DNA of 59,264 nucleotides from Ectocarpus siliculosus (lineage: Eukaryota; Sar; Phaeophyceae; Ectocarpales; Ectocarpaceae), in contig FN648594.1 in the NCBI GenBank assembly GCA_000310025.1, forward strand, positions 1-59,264, given 5' to 3'. A model generated the notes under the pieces. The model searched no databases, was not told the origin of the DNA, and saw only the letters and a list, made by a program, of their open reading frames with translations. Shown here one piece after another: positions 10,479-21,008 of the stretch; the first letter of the stretch is position 1; every line of letters starts with the position of its first letter. The position numbers were made by a program, and so were the translations under genes.

Positions 10479-11793
10479 TTGACATGCTTACAAACCACAA
10501 CTAACTCTTGGGTTCAAACGTACAAAAGCGCTGTAGACGAGATCGTCAGGAATTACCATGACATTCTTAACGCACAGATTTGTTTCGGTCCCGTTAACAG
10601 AGCAACGCATGGGCCGATTTTGGGGGAGTTGCCGACCACCTCTGAAATCGCGGCCTGTATTTTTCAAGAAGATACCTCTTGAGTTGTTCCGACAGGTGTA
10701 CACTTTCCCGCGTAACAGTGACTCGGGGAGGCCTCGCTTCGTACCTATCTTTAGCGCAACCTACGAACCGTTAGGATATCCATTGTTGTTCTTTGATGGG
10801 TCTGCTGGATGGTCAAAGGGCACATGGATTCCAGGCGAAGGTGTTGTCGGTGCAACCGTCGGACCGACCGGTAAAAAGTACCATTAGCATATTACGTGAG
10901 ACAGAGAATATTGTCCGAGCCTGTATTTCATCAGTTAAGTAGAATCACCCAAGAATATCTGTGCGACATGTACTCCCGCTACGAAGAACAATCGCTTCAG
11001 TACCTTTCTTCGGCGGCAGGACAAAAACGTGCCACGACCTACAAAGTTTTAACGGAAGCAAAGGAGAACATAAGGTTGGGAAGGTTGTACCCGCAGGCTT
11101 TCACGGTCATCCTGCCAAAATGAAAGCCAATACAATTGACGCGTTGGCTGTAGTCGCGAGGAAGGGACGACCTAGTGTCATGATCACGATGACGTCAATG
11201 GTAATTGGGAAGAACTTCAAGCGAATCTTCTCCCCGGTCAAACTGCTTTCGACCGCCCCGATTTGTGCGACAGAGTGTTTAAAATCAAGAAGGACGAACT
11301 GATGAAAGATTTACGAAGTGGGTGCATTTTTGGACCAGTTGTCTTCGAGATGTAGTGTATCGAATGGCAGAAACGCGGGTTACCTCATATGCATTTAGTG
11401 ATAAAGTTTGAGGGGCCGCTGCCTGACCAAATGGGCGAAATGGACGAATGGTGTTGGGCAGAAGTCCTTCCTGAAGATCTCAACAACGGCAAAGCTAGAG
11501 AACAGGTGCTCAAATGTATGGTACACAAACAGTGCGGAGCGCACAACATTTCATCTCCGTGCATGCAAGACGATCGCAACCGCCCTGGCGTTAAAGCTTG
11601 CGGCAAAAGAGATCTTCAACCATGGCGTAACGCCGCCGTCGTCAACAGTAAAACCGGCAGGGCAGAATACCGCCGACGAGACACAGGAGAAAATTTTCCG
11701 TACAAGCACAAAGTTAATGGCAAGTTCGTACAGTCTTTCGCCACAAACCAGTGGTTAACAGCGTGTCATCAGGATCGTCTAGCGTATTCATGA
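10479..11793 (+). pseudogene. Decayed Helitron Rep (HUH) region
   Basis: Pieces of a Helitron-like N-terminal/Rep protein occur in order but in shifting frames. They are PTTSEIAACIF (about 10645); ATYEPLGYPLLFFDGSAGW (about 10760); LSRITQEYLCDMYSRYEEQ (about 10935); DALAVVARKGRPSVMITMT (about 11140); FDRPDLCDRVFKIKKDEL (about 11250); and IEWQKRGLPHMHLVIKFEG (about 11360-11410). CMVHKQCGAHNISSPCM follows, the Cys/His cluster usual in this family. The His-Met-His at 11386-11394 is the HUH metal site of rolling-circle nucleases. An in-frame TAG at 11353-11355 lies just before it, and several frameshifts break the rest, so it cannot make a full protein. Helitrons copy themselves by rolling circle with Rep and a Pif1-type helicase. 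I could not find the 5' TC or 3' CTRR-hairpin ends. Confidence 0.85.
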
Positions 11794-11850
11794 TAGACGC
11801 GCCTGCTGGGACGGGTAAGACATACACGGAGAGCGTAGTATGCGCCCACC
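11781..11850 (+). pseudogene. Helitron Pif1-type helicase start, truncated
   Basis: Immediately after the Rep remnant, in another frame, the sequence reads SSVFMIDAPAGTGKTYTES. The APAGTGKT at 11799-11822 is the Walker A motif as found at the start of Pif1/Helitron helicases. None of the later helicase motifs (Walker B, DEAD-like, RecD-like) follows, so the element was truncated here or its 3' part was lost. Confidence 0.75.
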
Positions 11851-12120
11851 AACAATACTGCATATGCCTTTGCGTGCGTAGGTACACGCCTGTTGCGTCG
11901 GACGCGTAGGAGTTCGTCCCTTCTTTAGTCGTACGCGTATCATTGGGTACGGCCGTTGTCGCTTATTGGTGGTCGAGACTGTAGGCTGCGTGTTGCCATA
12001 TTGGACTGTCCTGGGTGTAGGTGTGTCGATTGCCTTTTGCGAGTTGAGTTTGTCTGCGTGCCAGAGTGTCGTCTGCGTGTCGTAATCTAGGATTAGCGTG
12101 TGTCTGCGCGTGGCCATTGG

Positions 12121-12200
12121 ATTCTGCAACAATACACTTGCACTTCACCCTTATGTTTTCGATTCTGCAACAATACACTTGCACTTCACCCCTATGTTTA
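12121..12200. repeat. 41-bp tandem duplication
   Basis: Two head-to-tail copies, each starting ATTCTGCAACAATACACTTG, begin at 12121 and 12162. They differ at a base or two (CCCTTATG versus CCCCTATG). No gene is visible around them. Confidence 0.85.
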
Positions 12201-12630
12201 CATGCCATCGTCTACATGTTATCACGCTATAGACATGCGCACCATACGGGCATACTCTACGACACATGACGTCGAGTTAACCTTCCACGATCCACACACG
12301 ACCGCCCCCATGTACCTTGGGACTCGCTCCATTGGGCGTGGCGGCGTAAGCCGCCAAAATAGTTGTATGTATATGCTCTGCGGCGAAGTGCGGGTCCCAA
12401 CCACACATGTGCAAGACGTAAAGCAGCGAACGCCTGAACCGGAAGCAACGACAACGAAAAAGCCTACAATAATACCACCTAGTACAAGCAGATTTTGGTG
12501 ATGCGTAACGTACACCAAAATCTGGTCGTACTACTGCATGTAGATGGAGACCATTCTCGGATGATGGAAGATCAGTCGTCTGTAGCCTGGCCCTACATGT
12601 CCCCCGAGTTTGACTCAACTCTACACTCTA

Positions 12631-12770
12631 CGTACCTCGCAATAGTTGTGAAATGTGCTAAAGTCCTTTTTAATCTCTCCGCCTCCTCGTCCACGACATG
12701 CGTACCTCGCAATATTTGTAAAACGTGCTGAAGTCCTTATTAATCTCCCCGCCTCCTCGTCCACGACATG
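12631..12770. repeat. 70-bp tandem duplication
   Basis: Two copies start CGTACCTCGCAATA at 12631 and 12701 and end CCACGACATGCG. Several substitutions separate them, so the duplication is not very recent. Confidence 0.85.
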
Positions 12771-13621
12771 CGCGCCAACTGGACAACCACGAAAACAACC
12801 TTCCCCCTCTGCAGCCTCCGGCTCGTCGTGAGAGTGCCACAAACACACACAATATCTGCCAAGCTACTAGAAACATGCCTCCCTTCATGACGGACCTCCT
12901 CATCAACGACCACCGGGTCTGCCCCCCAGCAGAGTGTTTTTCAGACCTGTTCCGGTAAGATTTGAGTCCAGTCCTCTAAAAAGGTGCTACCGAACCCTGC
13001 CCCCGCGAACAACCGAGGGGGGTGTGCGCCTGTTTAGATAGCATCCATCAAGGGGCACGCATGTGTCTTGACGCCCAGGCTCGCTCTTGAAAAAGGGAAG
13101 AAAAATGGCGCAAGAACCACACTACACTCCAAACCCTACCGTATCGTAGAATTTGCAACAGTCTTTGCTCAATCGATTAGACTAGGAGCAAGTCTTTATC
13201 CTGCTCAAAGTACTGTAAGTAGTAGGTGTTTCCTACGGGTGGGCTGGCAATGTATCCTTGTATTAGGGCGACCATAGTGAGCACTAATATCTAGTCTAGC
13301 CGTGGAGCATCGCAGCGGGGCAAGTTCTCTACCTTCAAACTTTATAGCTCAACGTTTTTATTTTATGGATAGGGAAGACAGAAAAAGTTCTTGGTTGAAC
13401 GAACGAATTCATTTTGAAAGTCACATCATCATTTTTTGTGGAACGTCAAGGTTTGACGCTTACCTACTACTACATGTACGTACACAGAGAGCGAAACTTT
13501 GGGTCTGGGGGGAACATTCCGGCCGCCCCCGTGAGATTTGTCCAAGCTCCAACTGCCGTCTGAGTGTAGTCAAAACTTTGTTCCTACATTCGCATTGATG
13601 CAGCTAAGCTGCATACCCGGC

Positions 13622-13649
13622 CTGTCTGTCTGTCTGTCTGTCTGTCTGT
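13622..13649. repeat. (TCTG)n microsatellite
   Basis: Seven TCTG units in a row after CC at 13620. Nothing else of note is attached to it. Confidence 0.9.
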
Positions 13650-14359
13650 AGAAGGCACCTGATTCATCACACGCACGCCCCGCACGCATGGCGAGCATCT
13701 ATCGCGGTGTTGGACAGAATTCCCCAAGGGACGACACGCACTCCATGGCACTGCGCGAACTTCTTCGGGTGATTTACTCCCAATCCAAATCTTGGCTCAG
13801 CGTGATGCTGCCATAACAGACCTACCTGTATCTCGATATGTAGATATGCATATGTTTACCTTCTGTGGTGGTGGTGCAGACGGTATGGGCTCCGGCATGA
13901 TGTTAATATCCCTTGTGTTTGACACGATGAATTCGGATCAGACTTATTGCACCCACCCTGGTTGTATGTTTCATGCACGCTTATCATTACAACTTTCAAA
14001 CGGGTTGGCTGCGCGTAGCAAACTAATGTTCCGTTTGTCTTTCGTGGGGTTCCTCTCAGGTTCATGTAGACTAATGCTGTACCCTACAACAACAGTATAA
14101 TACATACAGCAGCCAGTACCTCTTTCACCGACTGTGATCACTCGCAGGTACTCCGGACTGTGCGCAGCATATACCAGTGATAATCTACCTACCGCCTCGC
14201 CTTATTCAGACTGGTGTTGCGTTCGGGAAAATATAACTCTCTACAATTGTAGCGTGGAGGCTGAGATCTGCCGCATCTTTGCCGGCGAGAAACGGAAACA
14301 AAAACCGCGGTTGATTGTAACCAACCAGCGAACCGCGCGTGTCGCGGCAGGTTTCCCTC

Positions 14360-14450
14360 AGCAAGCGCTTGGCGGCACCCAAAGAAAGAGCCCTTTGATA
14401 GGTACGTTACTGAAAATCCGGGACAACCCAGCCCCATTCCCACGGAAACG
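14360..14450. repeat. Sequence shared with 48285-48400
   Basis: CAGCAAGCGCTTGGC, a purine-rich part with AAGA and AAGAGC, then CCCCATTCCCAC and AAACGACGCC occur in the same order and spacing as at 48285-48400, in the same orientation. This is a two-member repeat, either a degraded mobile element or a shared exon. On the minus strand both copies can be read as ...CRQALAEG... and ...CQALAEG..., so a coding origin is possible. Confidence 0.5.
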
Positions 14451-17400
14451 ACGCCCTGTCTGTTTTCGGAGAAGAAGGGGAGCGGGTGGAGCGGGAGCGC
14501 ATGCGAAATGGCTACATGCTGCTGCTGTTCTAACTGCTGCTGTACAGCAGTAGAGCCGAACCGGCACCAAACACGCCGCGTCTCCTCCCTCTTCAATTTT
14601 TTTTTTTTTGGGAAAATTCACTCACGCGGGCTCCCACACCGCCGCCCTTTTCAATGTACCAGCGCCCCCATCACCCAAACTCCTCTCCGAGACGTCGGAT
14701 ATCAACAGTTTCTGCCCAAGCGACTACGAAGAAGGCAGGGAATCTGGCCCAAGGCACGCCCTGGATCGTCTTCGCCCATCGCGTCTCTCACCGACCCAAT
14801 CATCTCGCGGAAGCGGCAGGCGTGTTGAGTGTGCAACTCAAACAGCAGGTCATTTGGTGTCATCATCGTTTTGAGTGTGCCTCAATATATACACTGCCTA
14901 CAGTAGTAGATACTAGATTTACATGTAATATTTCGTCGTTCGTGGAGAGTAAGAGGCGAGAGGGAAATGATGTAAGATTCTTGTTTTGGTGCTGGTACGG
15001 AAAGAGAATTGAACGTTTTCTTGAGACAATCACGTCACCTCCGCCGGCCCACCGGGGTTGATGTTTCCCATGATGACATAACCAACGGGCAAGAGGGGTC
15101 ACTTGGCCTATGTTAGAGAGGCCTCACAGCAGTAAGTGGAACCGCCACGGTGGGTGCACAATCTGTCAAGTTCGTACCATAGTAACGGTGGTGCAGGATC
15201 GTGTACGTAGCCTTACAAGCGGAGAGTCGCTACGATCTCGACATGTGCTTGTACAGAGTACGTGTAGAGCTCAGACAAATCACGCGCAGCTCTGAGCGCC
15301 CGGCTTGGCCCTCACCTATGCGTGCGCGGAGAACACTCGAACCCAACATTACAGAAGGGGCTTGGAGGATGTGTGTCTCACGTACGCCTCGGGGGCGCAC
15401 AGCAGTGTACTAGTACATGTTTCGCTTCCGTCGTGTTCTCTGTGCTGAGGGTGACGTTCGTTGTGGTGTAGCGGTTGATCGTTCCCTGCTGGTCCTCGCT
15501 CACGCTCTCGCTGGAGGGGCTGTGTCTTGGGAGTGGTAGGACAAAACACGGCACCATAACGAGAGTATCGGGTGATCGAGACTGTATGTAACAGCGCAGC
15601 GTCTCTAGCGCAGCGTTGTTGATTGACATCGATGGGGTTGTCTCGTGGAACAAGGCACGCCCACGTGCCTGTGATGGCAACACAATGCCGGATGATCTAC
15701 AGTAGTCTATGCATACAGTACTACAGCACAGCCAAGGAGAAGTGTACGTATATGCGCAGCATGCAGGTTTTCTCCTCTCGAGGTTGGGGTTGGCGGCATG
15801 TTGAATCCAAACCTGTGGAAGCGTTAGGTAGCGTGTATTTTCGTTCGTGGTGGTACACATGCGACTACCGGTGCTGTTGTGGGCGCAGTAATGGCGACCG
15901 GCATGGCCAAATAGCAGAGCCGAAACGCCTTTGAACAGTGTGTCTGTACCGTCCTTGTAGGCATAGTCTAATCGACTACCAAGCTTCCTTGACTCATGGC
16001 TGTATCGTTGGCTCCAGGTACCTAAGCGTACAGGACAAATCGGGTTGTCTTGCTTTGTACGTCAACAACCCCCCCCTCAGTCCTCAACGTCGTGGTACTA
16101 TGCTGGATGATAATTCTTTCGAAAATAAGACACCACCTCTCCTTCGCCTTTCTCTTTGTAGCTGAAACTCTCTGTCGCCTTCGCAAGGAAGTCGTTCTCT
16201 ATCTTTGCTAGATGCAGCGCAGACCATGCCTTAACGCCTCGAACAACCATCCAAAGATATCCCACCCGTTTCATGCTCCAGCAGCTGAAGGCACTTTCGA
16301 GCATCCTCCCCACGCCACCACCCTTCCAACCTCCCATCCCACCCACCCCTCCTTGCATCTCTGGTATGGTTTCCTTGATATTCGATCTGCCTGCTGCTCA
16401 GTAGCGTTAAAATCGGCTCCAACCTCTCTCCGGTGAGGGATCGAGATCCCACTTCGTCAAGTGGACCGTTTCACCTTGGCTCTGATCGCCTCAAGTAATC
16501 CACTCCAAGAGCCCAAAGGTTGGTGCACGCTTCCACCAGGGCTTCAGCTGCTTGGCTACTTCAACCCGTGTACCGTCGCTTTCGAATCGAAGGGTGTGGT
16601 GTTGCATGACATATTTTTGTCGTCTTTGGTAAGTGGCGCTACCCGATCATACTGCACTTGCTGCCACTGGTAGTATCGGGTTTCGATGCAATACCTCCAG
16701 CCTCCATCAACTCTAAACATTTCCACAAAAACACACCAACCTCACCTTTGCCGAAACCGTCGTACCTCTCGGGGAAGAAAAGTGGATTGTCGTGGTTGTA
16801 GAAATAGTTTGATCCCCTCAGACCATGGAGTTGGGCTAGAGCCCGGAGTTTTGTCCCACTGCAACAGCATTAGCGCCATCAAAATTTAACGCTTTCATGT
16901 CTCCCTCTCCATCACCCTACGAGAACAATCATAATCGAGGACAGTCAGTCTTGCCCCACTCGGCCACAGCATCACTCCCGGAATGGAACAAGGAGAATCT
17001 GTGTCTGGGCTGAGAACCGTGTGCGTTTTGCGGGAAGCGGTTCTCCGTACATGGCGTTAACCGCGAGCCCCCGCGGTGCACCGATGGCAACTGCAAGCAC
17101 CGTATGCTCTCGACCGTCGTCGCTAACTGGTGTGGTTTCTCTCTGATGTCTACCACCAACGCAGAACCATCACCCCCGTCCCTCGACCGTCAGAAGCAAA
17201 CCTCACCCAGCGGCGAGCACATAAAGGAGAGACCACCGCCCTTGCCCAACACGAACAACTTTCTGGCGGGTTTCAAAGGTGAGCCATGGATGAAGGAAAG
17301 CCTGACCCTAAATGTCACCGCCAAAGGCGAGCTCCCCGTTTCAAATCCAAGGACCAATTGGCTGTTCGTTCCAACTGCGCAGGTGCACAAGCATGGCCGA

Positions 17401-17802
17401 AGACAACCAAACGTCTCAGGATGGCTTGATCCACCGCGTGTGCGTGGAGGACAAGGGGCCGGCGCAGTCCGTCACCACAATGACGAGAGCCCAGCGCTGC
17501 GAGGTTTGCTGGTCACCATCTCCTTGAGAGCGATTACTGTCTTGGTGATAGCAATCTTTCCAGTATTCATGACTTGGGATAGGCTGATTAAATGGAACTC
17601 ATGCGTATCTTGATCCTCTGCAATGTCACGGAGGGATCCGAGCGAACAGCGCGCTTTGTATCGGCTCTTGCCGTGCCCTGATGTGGCAGAGGCGAGATCC
17701 ATCGCTACTTTTACCATGTCGTACGACAGACTGAGTTTGACCGACGGAGGAAAACACCCCGTGCTGCGTGGCCCATTTTCCCTCTAATCGGGTGCGCTGC
17801 AG

Positions 17803-17935
17803 TATGCTGGGTGCGACGGGACCCCTCGGTACGGGCCTCGCAATGGTCCCCAAAGCTTTTGCCAGGGCCACAAGAGGGCCGGAATGTACACCTATCGCAG
17901 TGGCGAGCTCTTCATGGCAACGCGTGATGGGCGGG
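17803..17935 (+). CDS. EsV-1-7 domain exon, 133-nt class
   Basis: The exon follows a GCGCTGCAG acceptor and reads Y-A-G-C-D-G-T-P-R-Y-G, then C-x2-His within SFCQGHKRAGMYTYRSGEL and FMATRDGRG, ending one base into a codon at a GTGAG donor. Cys spacing is C-x15-C-x2-H. It has the same length and phases as the exons at 3383-3515, 30625-30757 and 55209-55341. A possible upstream exon end, CTC TGC AAT before GTCACG near 17620, would supply Cys-Asn and complete C-x4-C, but the donor is weak. No downstream partner was found before the repeat-rich DNA from 18.1 kb. It may be an isolated copied exon or part of an unmodelled gene. Confidence 0.6.
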
Positions 17936-18139
17936 GTGAGTATTGACTCTGGGGAATATGTTGAACAGCTCACCTACTAGCGTTTTGGGAATGCTCACCC
18001 TGGCTGAGGTATGATTAGCGGGACGGCGTTGTTGCTGTTCAGAACTTACAAGATGGAGCTCCGGACTTTGACCTTTGGACGATTTAACGTGGTGTATGGC
18101 AACCAGCACGAGCTCTAGAGTGATATTTACAAGGCTCCT

Positions 18140-18430
18140 CTCGGGAATTTCCCCGCGGTACTTTCCCGCGGGATTTCCTCGGGAACGGTAATTTGTAACG
18201 TTACCGTGATAATTCCCGGTTACCGTACCCATTCATATCATTACCGAGCAAATGGCCTTCTCCTATTCCCATCCAAATCGGTACCAAGGACGTGAAATCC
18301 CGTTGTTCCCACCCATCTAATTACCGTGCAAAATGTCTAAATCCCGTGGCTTTTGGTTACCATCCAAGCATTTACCGGGGAGATGTAGATTTCCCGGTAC
18401 CGTACGGGAACAAAACATGTTTTACCGTAA
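18140..18430. repeat. TTACCGT-rich repeat cluster 1
   Basis: Many copies of TTACCG / CGGTAA and CCCGCGGTA-like words recur at irregular intervals (GTTACCGTGATAAT, GGTTACCGTACCC, CATTTACCGGGGAG). The cluster is separated from a second, more regular one at 19400-19640 by SINE-like DNA. I see no coding function. Confidence 0.6.
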
Positions 18431-18501
18431 ACATAGCTGAGAGGGCTGTAAGCAGCCTTGAAGCAATGTACACGGCCGGTTCGATGCTCCACATCGGCTC
18501 C

Positions 18502-18572
18502 GGTCGCCCCGGTGGTCTAGTTGGTAACCTCGACACCTTCTAGAGGTCAGGTCAGGGGTTCGGATCACGGCG
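18502..18572 (+). repeat. tRNA-like sequence (pol III boxes), likely SINE head
   Basis: GGTGGTCTAGTTGGTAA fits a pol III A box, and GGGGTTCGGATCACGG about 50 nt later fits a B box with mismatches. The spacing and the GTCGCCCC start resemble the 5' half of a tRNA. The anticodon arm pairs poorly and would give CTA, so I read it as a tRNA-derived SINE head or tRNA pseudogene, not a working tRNA. Confidence 0.45.
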
Positions 18573-18605
18573 TAAGCGAACTTTTCTTGTAAAGTGAGTT
18601 TTTCT

Positions 18606-18770
18606 CTCGCTTCCGCTCCTGGCCTAGTGGATAGCGCTAGTTCGTGTGTACACAGAGGGAGGAGAGTGCTGAACTCTTCTCGCATTAAAAGTCGAAGGCA
18701 ACGTACCGCAGGAGGGGAGGGTAGAGAGAGGGGCTCTTCTGTGTGACCACGGGTTGGAGTAAACGGCACT
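18606..18770 (+). repeat. Dispersed repeat with tRNA-like A box (SINE-like)
   Basis: CTCCTGGCCTAGTGGATAGC matches a tRNA A box. The following GAACTCTTCTCGCATTAAAAG, GTACCGCAGGAGGGGAGGG and CTTCTGTGTGACC order is shared with arm A (32975-33140) and, inverted, with arm B (52826-52991). Three placed copies make it a repeat family. Similarity is partial, so the copies are old. Confidence 0.6.
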
Positions 18771-19394
18771 AGTGCTGTGAGCGCTGATTTGAAGTGAAGA
18801 CGAAAAAAAAAAATCGTCGCCTATTCTTTTTTTATTTTCTTTTTTTATCTCGCTTCTATCGATCCATCAAACGAAAGGAGAACCTTGTCTTTTTTGTGTC
18901 TTGAGTCTTCGAATATTGGTTTTGAGTATTGTATTGCCGTAGTGTGGTATGCATATATTTTTGTTTGTTTGTTGTGTTTGAACTGCTTGCCTGCGGTGTG
19001 ACGCAGATACGGTACACCATGCTTGTGTCGTTGAGCTCGATATGTATGTACGTGGTAGCTGGTGGTTTATGCATCGTCTGGCAGATAAGTTTGGTGCGTT
19101 CAATCCTCACGTAGTTGAGATATGGTTAGTTAGTGATCAAGTGATGGATATTTCGAGGTGTCGCTCTTGACGAACTGATGTAGTTCGTTCGTTTTATCCT
19201 TTGTCTTTTGCCTCGTCTTTCGGTAACTTGACCTCGAGATTTTCGCCTGTAGTCTCAAAACAATTGAAGAACGAAATGCGATAGGTTCCATTAGTGTGTT
19301 TCGTGTTCTTTGTGGAAGGCGCTGTTTCGGTGTCACGCGCACTGAAAAAAAAGCGCAACACAGCTGTTGCAGTGCATCGCTTTGTGGAGTGTCC

Positions 19395-19640
19395 ATCCTA
19401 CGTTACCGTGCATTACCGTGGTGGATTACCGTGGTGGCCCGTTACCGCGGCATTACCGTGGTGCCGAGTTACCACCCAAATATTACCGTGCATTCCCGTG
19501 GTGGCTAGTTCCCGTACGGGAGTTACCGTGCTGGGCGGTTACGACCCAATTACTACCGTGCATTACCGTGGTGGCCAGTTACCACCCAAACGTTACCATG
19601 ATGGCCAGTTACCACCCAAATACCGTGTTCGCTGATTCCC
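19395..19640. repeat. TTACCGTGGTGG repeat array, cluster 2
   Basis: More than ten imperfect copies of ATTACCGTGGTGG and its variants (ATTCCCGTGGTGG, GTTACCGCGG, GTTACCACCCAAA) are arranged as nested higher-order units; CAGTTACCACCCAAA recurs. The words are partly self-complementary. All frames stay open across it, giving misleading ORFs rich in ITVV and YRG. Confidence 0.75.
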
Positions 19641-20649
19641 GTACCAATTGTTACCGAATTGAGAAATCGTTCCCTAGAGGAGCCTTGGATATTTACTCTT
19701 GCCCTTGCCACCGTACCGCATTGCTTGTCGGATGACGAATGCTACCGTTAACAGTTTTCAGGAAGGCTGCCGGTACAACCGCGACCGCTGCCGCTAAACC
19801 TGTAGGTGAGCGAATGCAACACGGAGTGTTACGGGGTCGGTTAGTCATCATACCTCTTGTTACGCTCGTGGGCATCACGCACCTCTTCTGCAGCCTGGGG
19901 AATTGCCTTCGAGGCGACCAAACATGCCCTGGGCACTCGATCGGGTCTTTTCTCCGCCGTGGGGACTGCGAACAGCCCCAAGGGCGGCATGTTGCAGTTC
20001 CCCTTCAAACGGCACGGACGGTTGGATGCCTGACGCTATGATGAGAGGTCTAAGTTGATGCTGCAGAAAGGTACCATGCATGCTGCGCCGCGCGCCCACT
20101 ATAAATTAGCCCAGCGGTGTAGCCGTACGATGACGACGCGTTTCGATGCCCCCCCGACGGCCGCCTTCCCCCCGCGGTGCTTGCCATTGAGGTTGGGTTT
20201 TCGTCACTTGGCAATGACGCAATGACGTTGTAAAACAAGCCGATCACTTCGTGAGCTCGGCAAACAGGTTACCGCTCTTTTAGGCATTTTTTTTTTATAT
20301 ATCCATAATTGTGGTCGAGTAGGTTATGTTGTGCGGGGTCGAGAACCCTCACTCCGCGCAAATGGATGATCGCACCACGTTGTGTAAAACTGGTCAAGCA
20401 CCCTCGAGGCAGTTACACAGCAGTGCTTGTAACTGTCTCTGGAAGCAAAAGCAACAGAAAAAAATTAAGTCATCAGCCTGTCATCCGTCGCAAGCAAGTA
20501 AGCCCAAGAATCCGAACAACCTTACTAGCATTAGCTTATTAGAATGTAGCGCACCTTTTATGCGACTCGCCGAATACCTCAAGCGCTTCGCACTTGGTGA
20601 TGTTAGAGCCTGGTGAGAAACCGGCGTGCTCCGTCCCGGCTTTGTGGGG

Positions 20650-20719
20650 ATGCGTGGTCAATGGTCTAACGACTACGGCATGCACGACTATCAGAGTACC
20701 CCCCCCCCCCCCCCCCCTC
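20650..20719 (+). repeat. Dispersed poly-C repeat, copy 4
   Basis: GATGCGTGGTCAATGG, CTAACGACTACGGCATGC and then a C run (20700-20717) follow the same order as at 3264-3369. The C run is exactly where the EsV-1-7 family fragment at 20718-20908 stops matching its paralogs. Confidence 0.55.
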
Positions 20720-20908
20720 CAGAACCCTTTCGACGTGGCATTTTCACTGCTGCTGCCTTCTCCTCCGGCGCCAGTAGCCGTCCCGTCTTCAATGACCTCT
20801 CCTGGTTTGATCCCTGCCCCCCCCGCCTCCTTCCGCTGCTCCTTTAATGCCAAGCCTAACCTGGCCTGATCCACCATTTTCTCCCTGGTCATCTAGTGGG
20901 CGCTCTCT
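20718..20908 (-). pseudogene. Truncated copy of the EsV-1-7 gene long exon
   Basis: On the minus strand this matches the conserved block of the long exons at 23132-24053 and in both arms: MTREKMVDQARLGLALKEQ, then GIKPGEVIED and ENATSKGFWR. The Trp codon of the family motif QWMT is TAG here (near 20893), so it is broken. Similarity begins at the edge of the N gap and ends at the poly-C tract at 20718, before the SWRKLTPAEIL block. The flank right of the gap (21009 on) does not resume the family. It is a fragment cut at one end by the dispersed repeat and at the other by the gap or a rearrangement. Confidence 0.75.
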
Positions 20909-21008
20909 NNNNNNNNNNNNNNNNNNNNNNNNNNNNNNNNNNNNNNNNNNNNNNNNNNNNNNNNNNNNNNNNNNNNNNNNNNNNNNNNNNNNNNNNNNNN
21001 NNNNNNNN
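20909..21008. other. Assembly gap (100 N)
   Basis: One hundred N bases mark a gap, probably of unknown size. It interrupts the copy of the EsV-1-7 long exon, so that fragment's upstream limit is not a biological boundary. Confidence 0.99.

Larger units (their letters stand above)
12771..17802. other. Non-coding stretch, no supportable gene
   Basis: I found no domain or conserved exon. A TCTG microsatellite lies at 13622-13649, and a segment at about 14360-14450 has a relative at about 48285-48400. A frame at 17104-17613 is open for 169 codons with fairly protein-like composition, but no splice partner, domain or second copy supports it. Confidence 0.3.

Noticed and set aside
17104-17613. A 169-codon open frame on the plus strand with protein-like composition
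   Set aside because: No domain, splice partner or second copy; the frame is also open on the other strand. Too weak to call a gene.
18502-18572. A functional tRNA gene with a CTA anticodon
   Set aside because: Anticodon and acceptor stems pair poorly and the B box has mismatches; more likely a SINE head or pseudogene.
19296-19735. Overlapping frames rich in ITVV and YRG repeats
   Set aside because: They are translations of the TTACCGTGGTGG array and are open in all frames, so not evidence for a protein.
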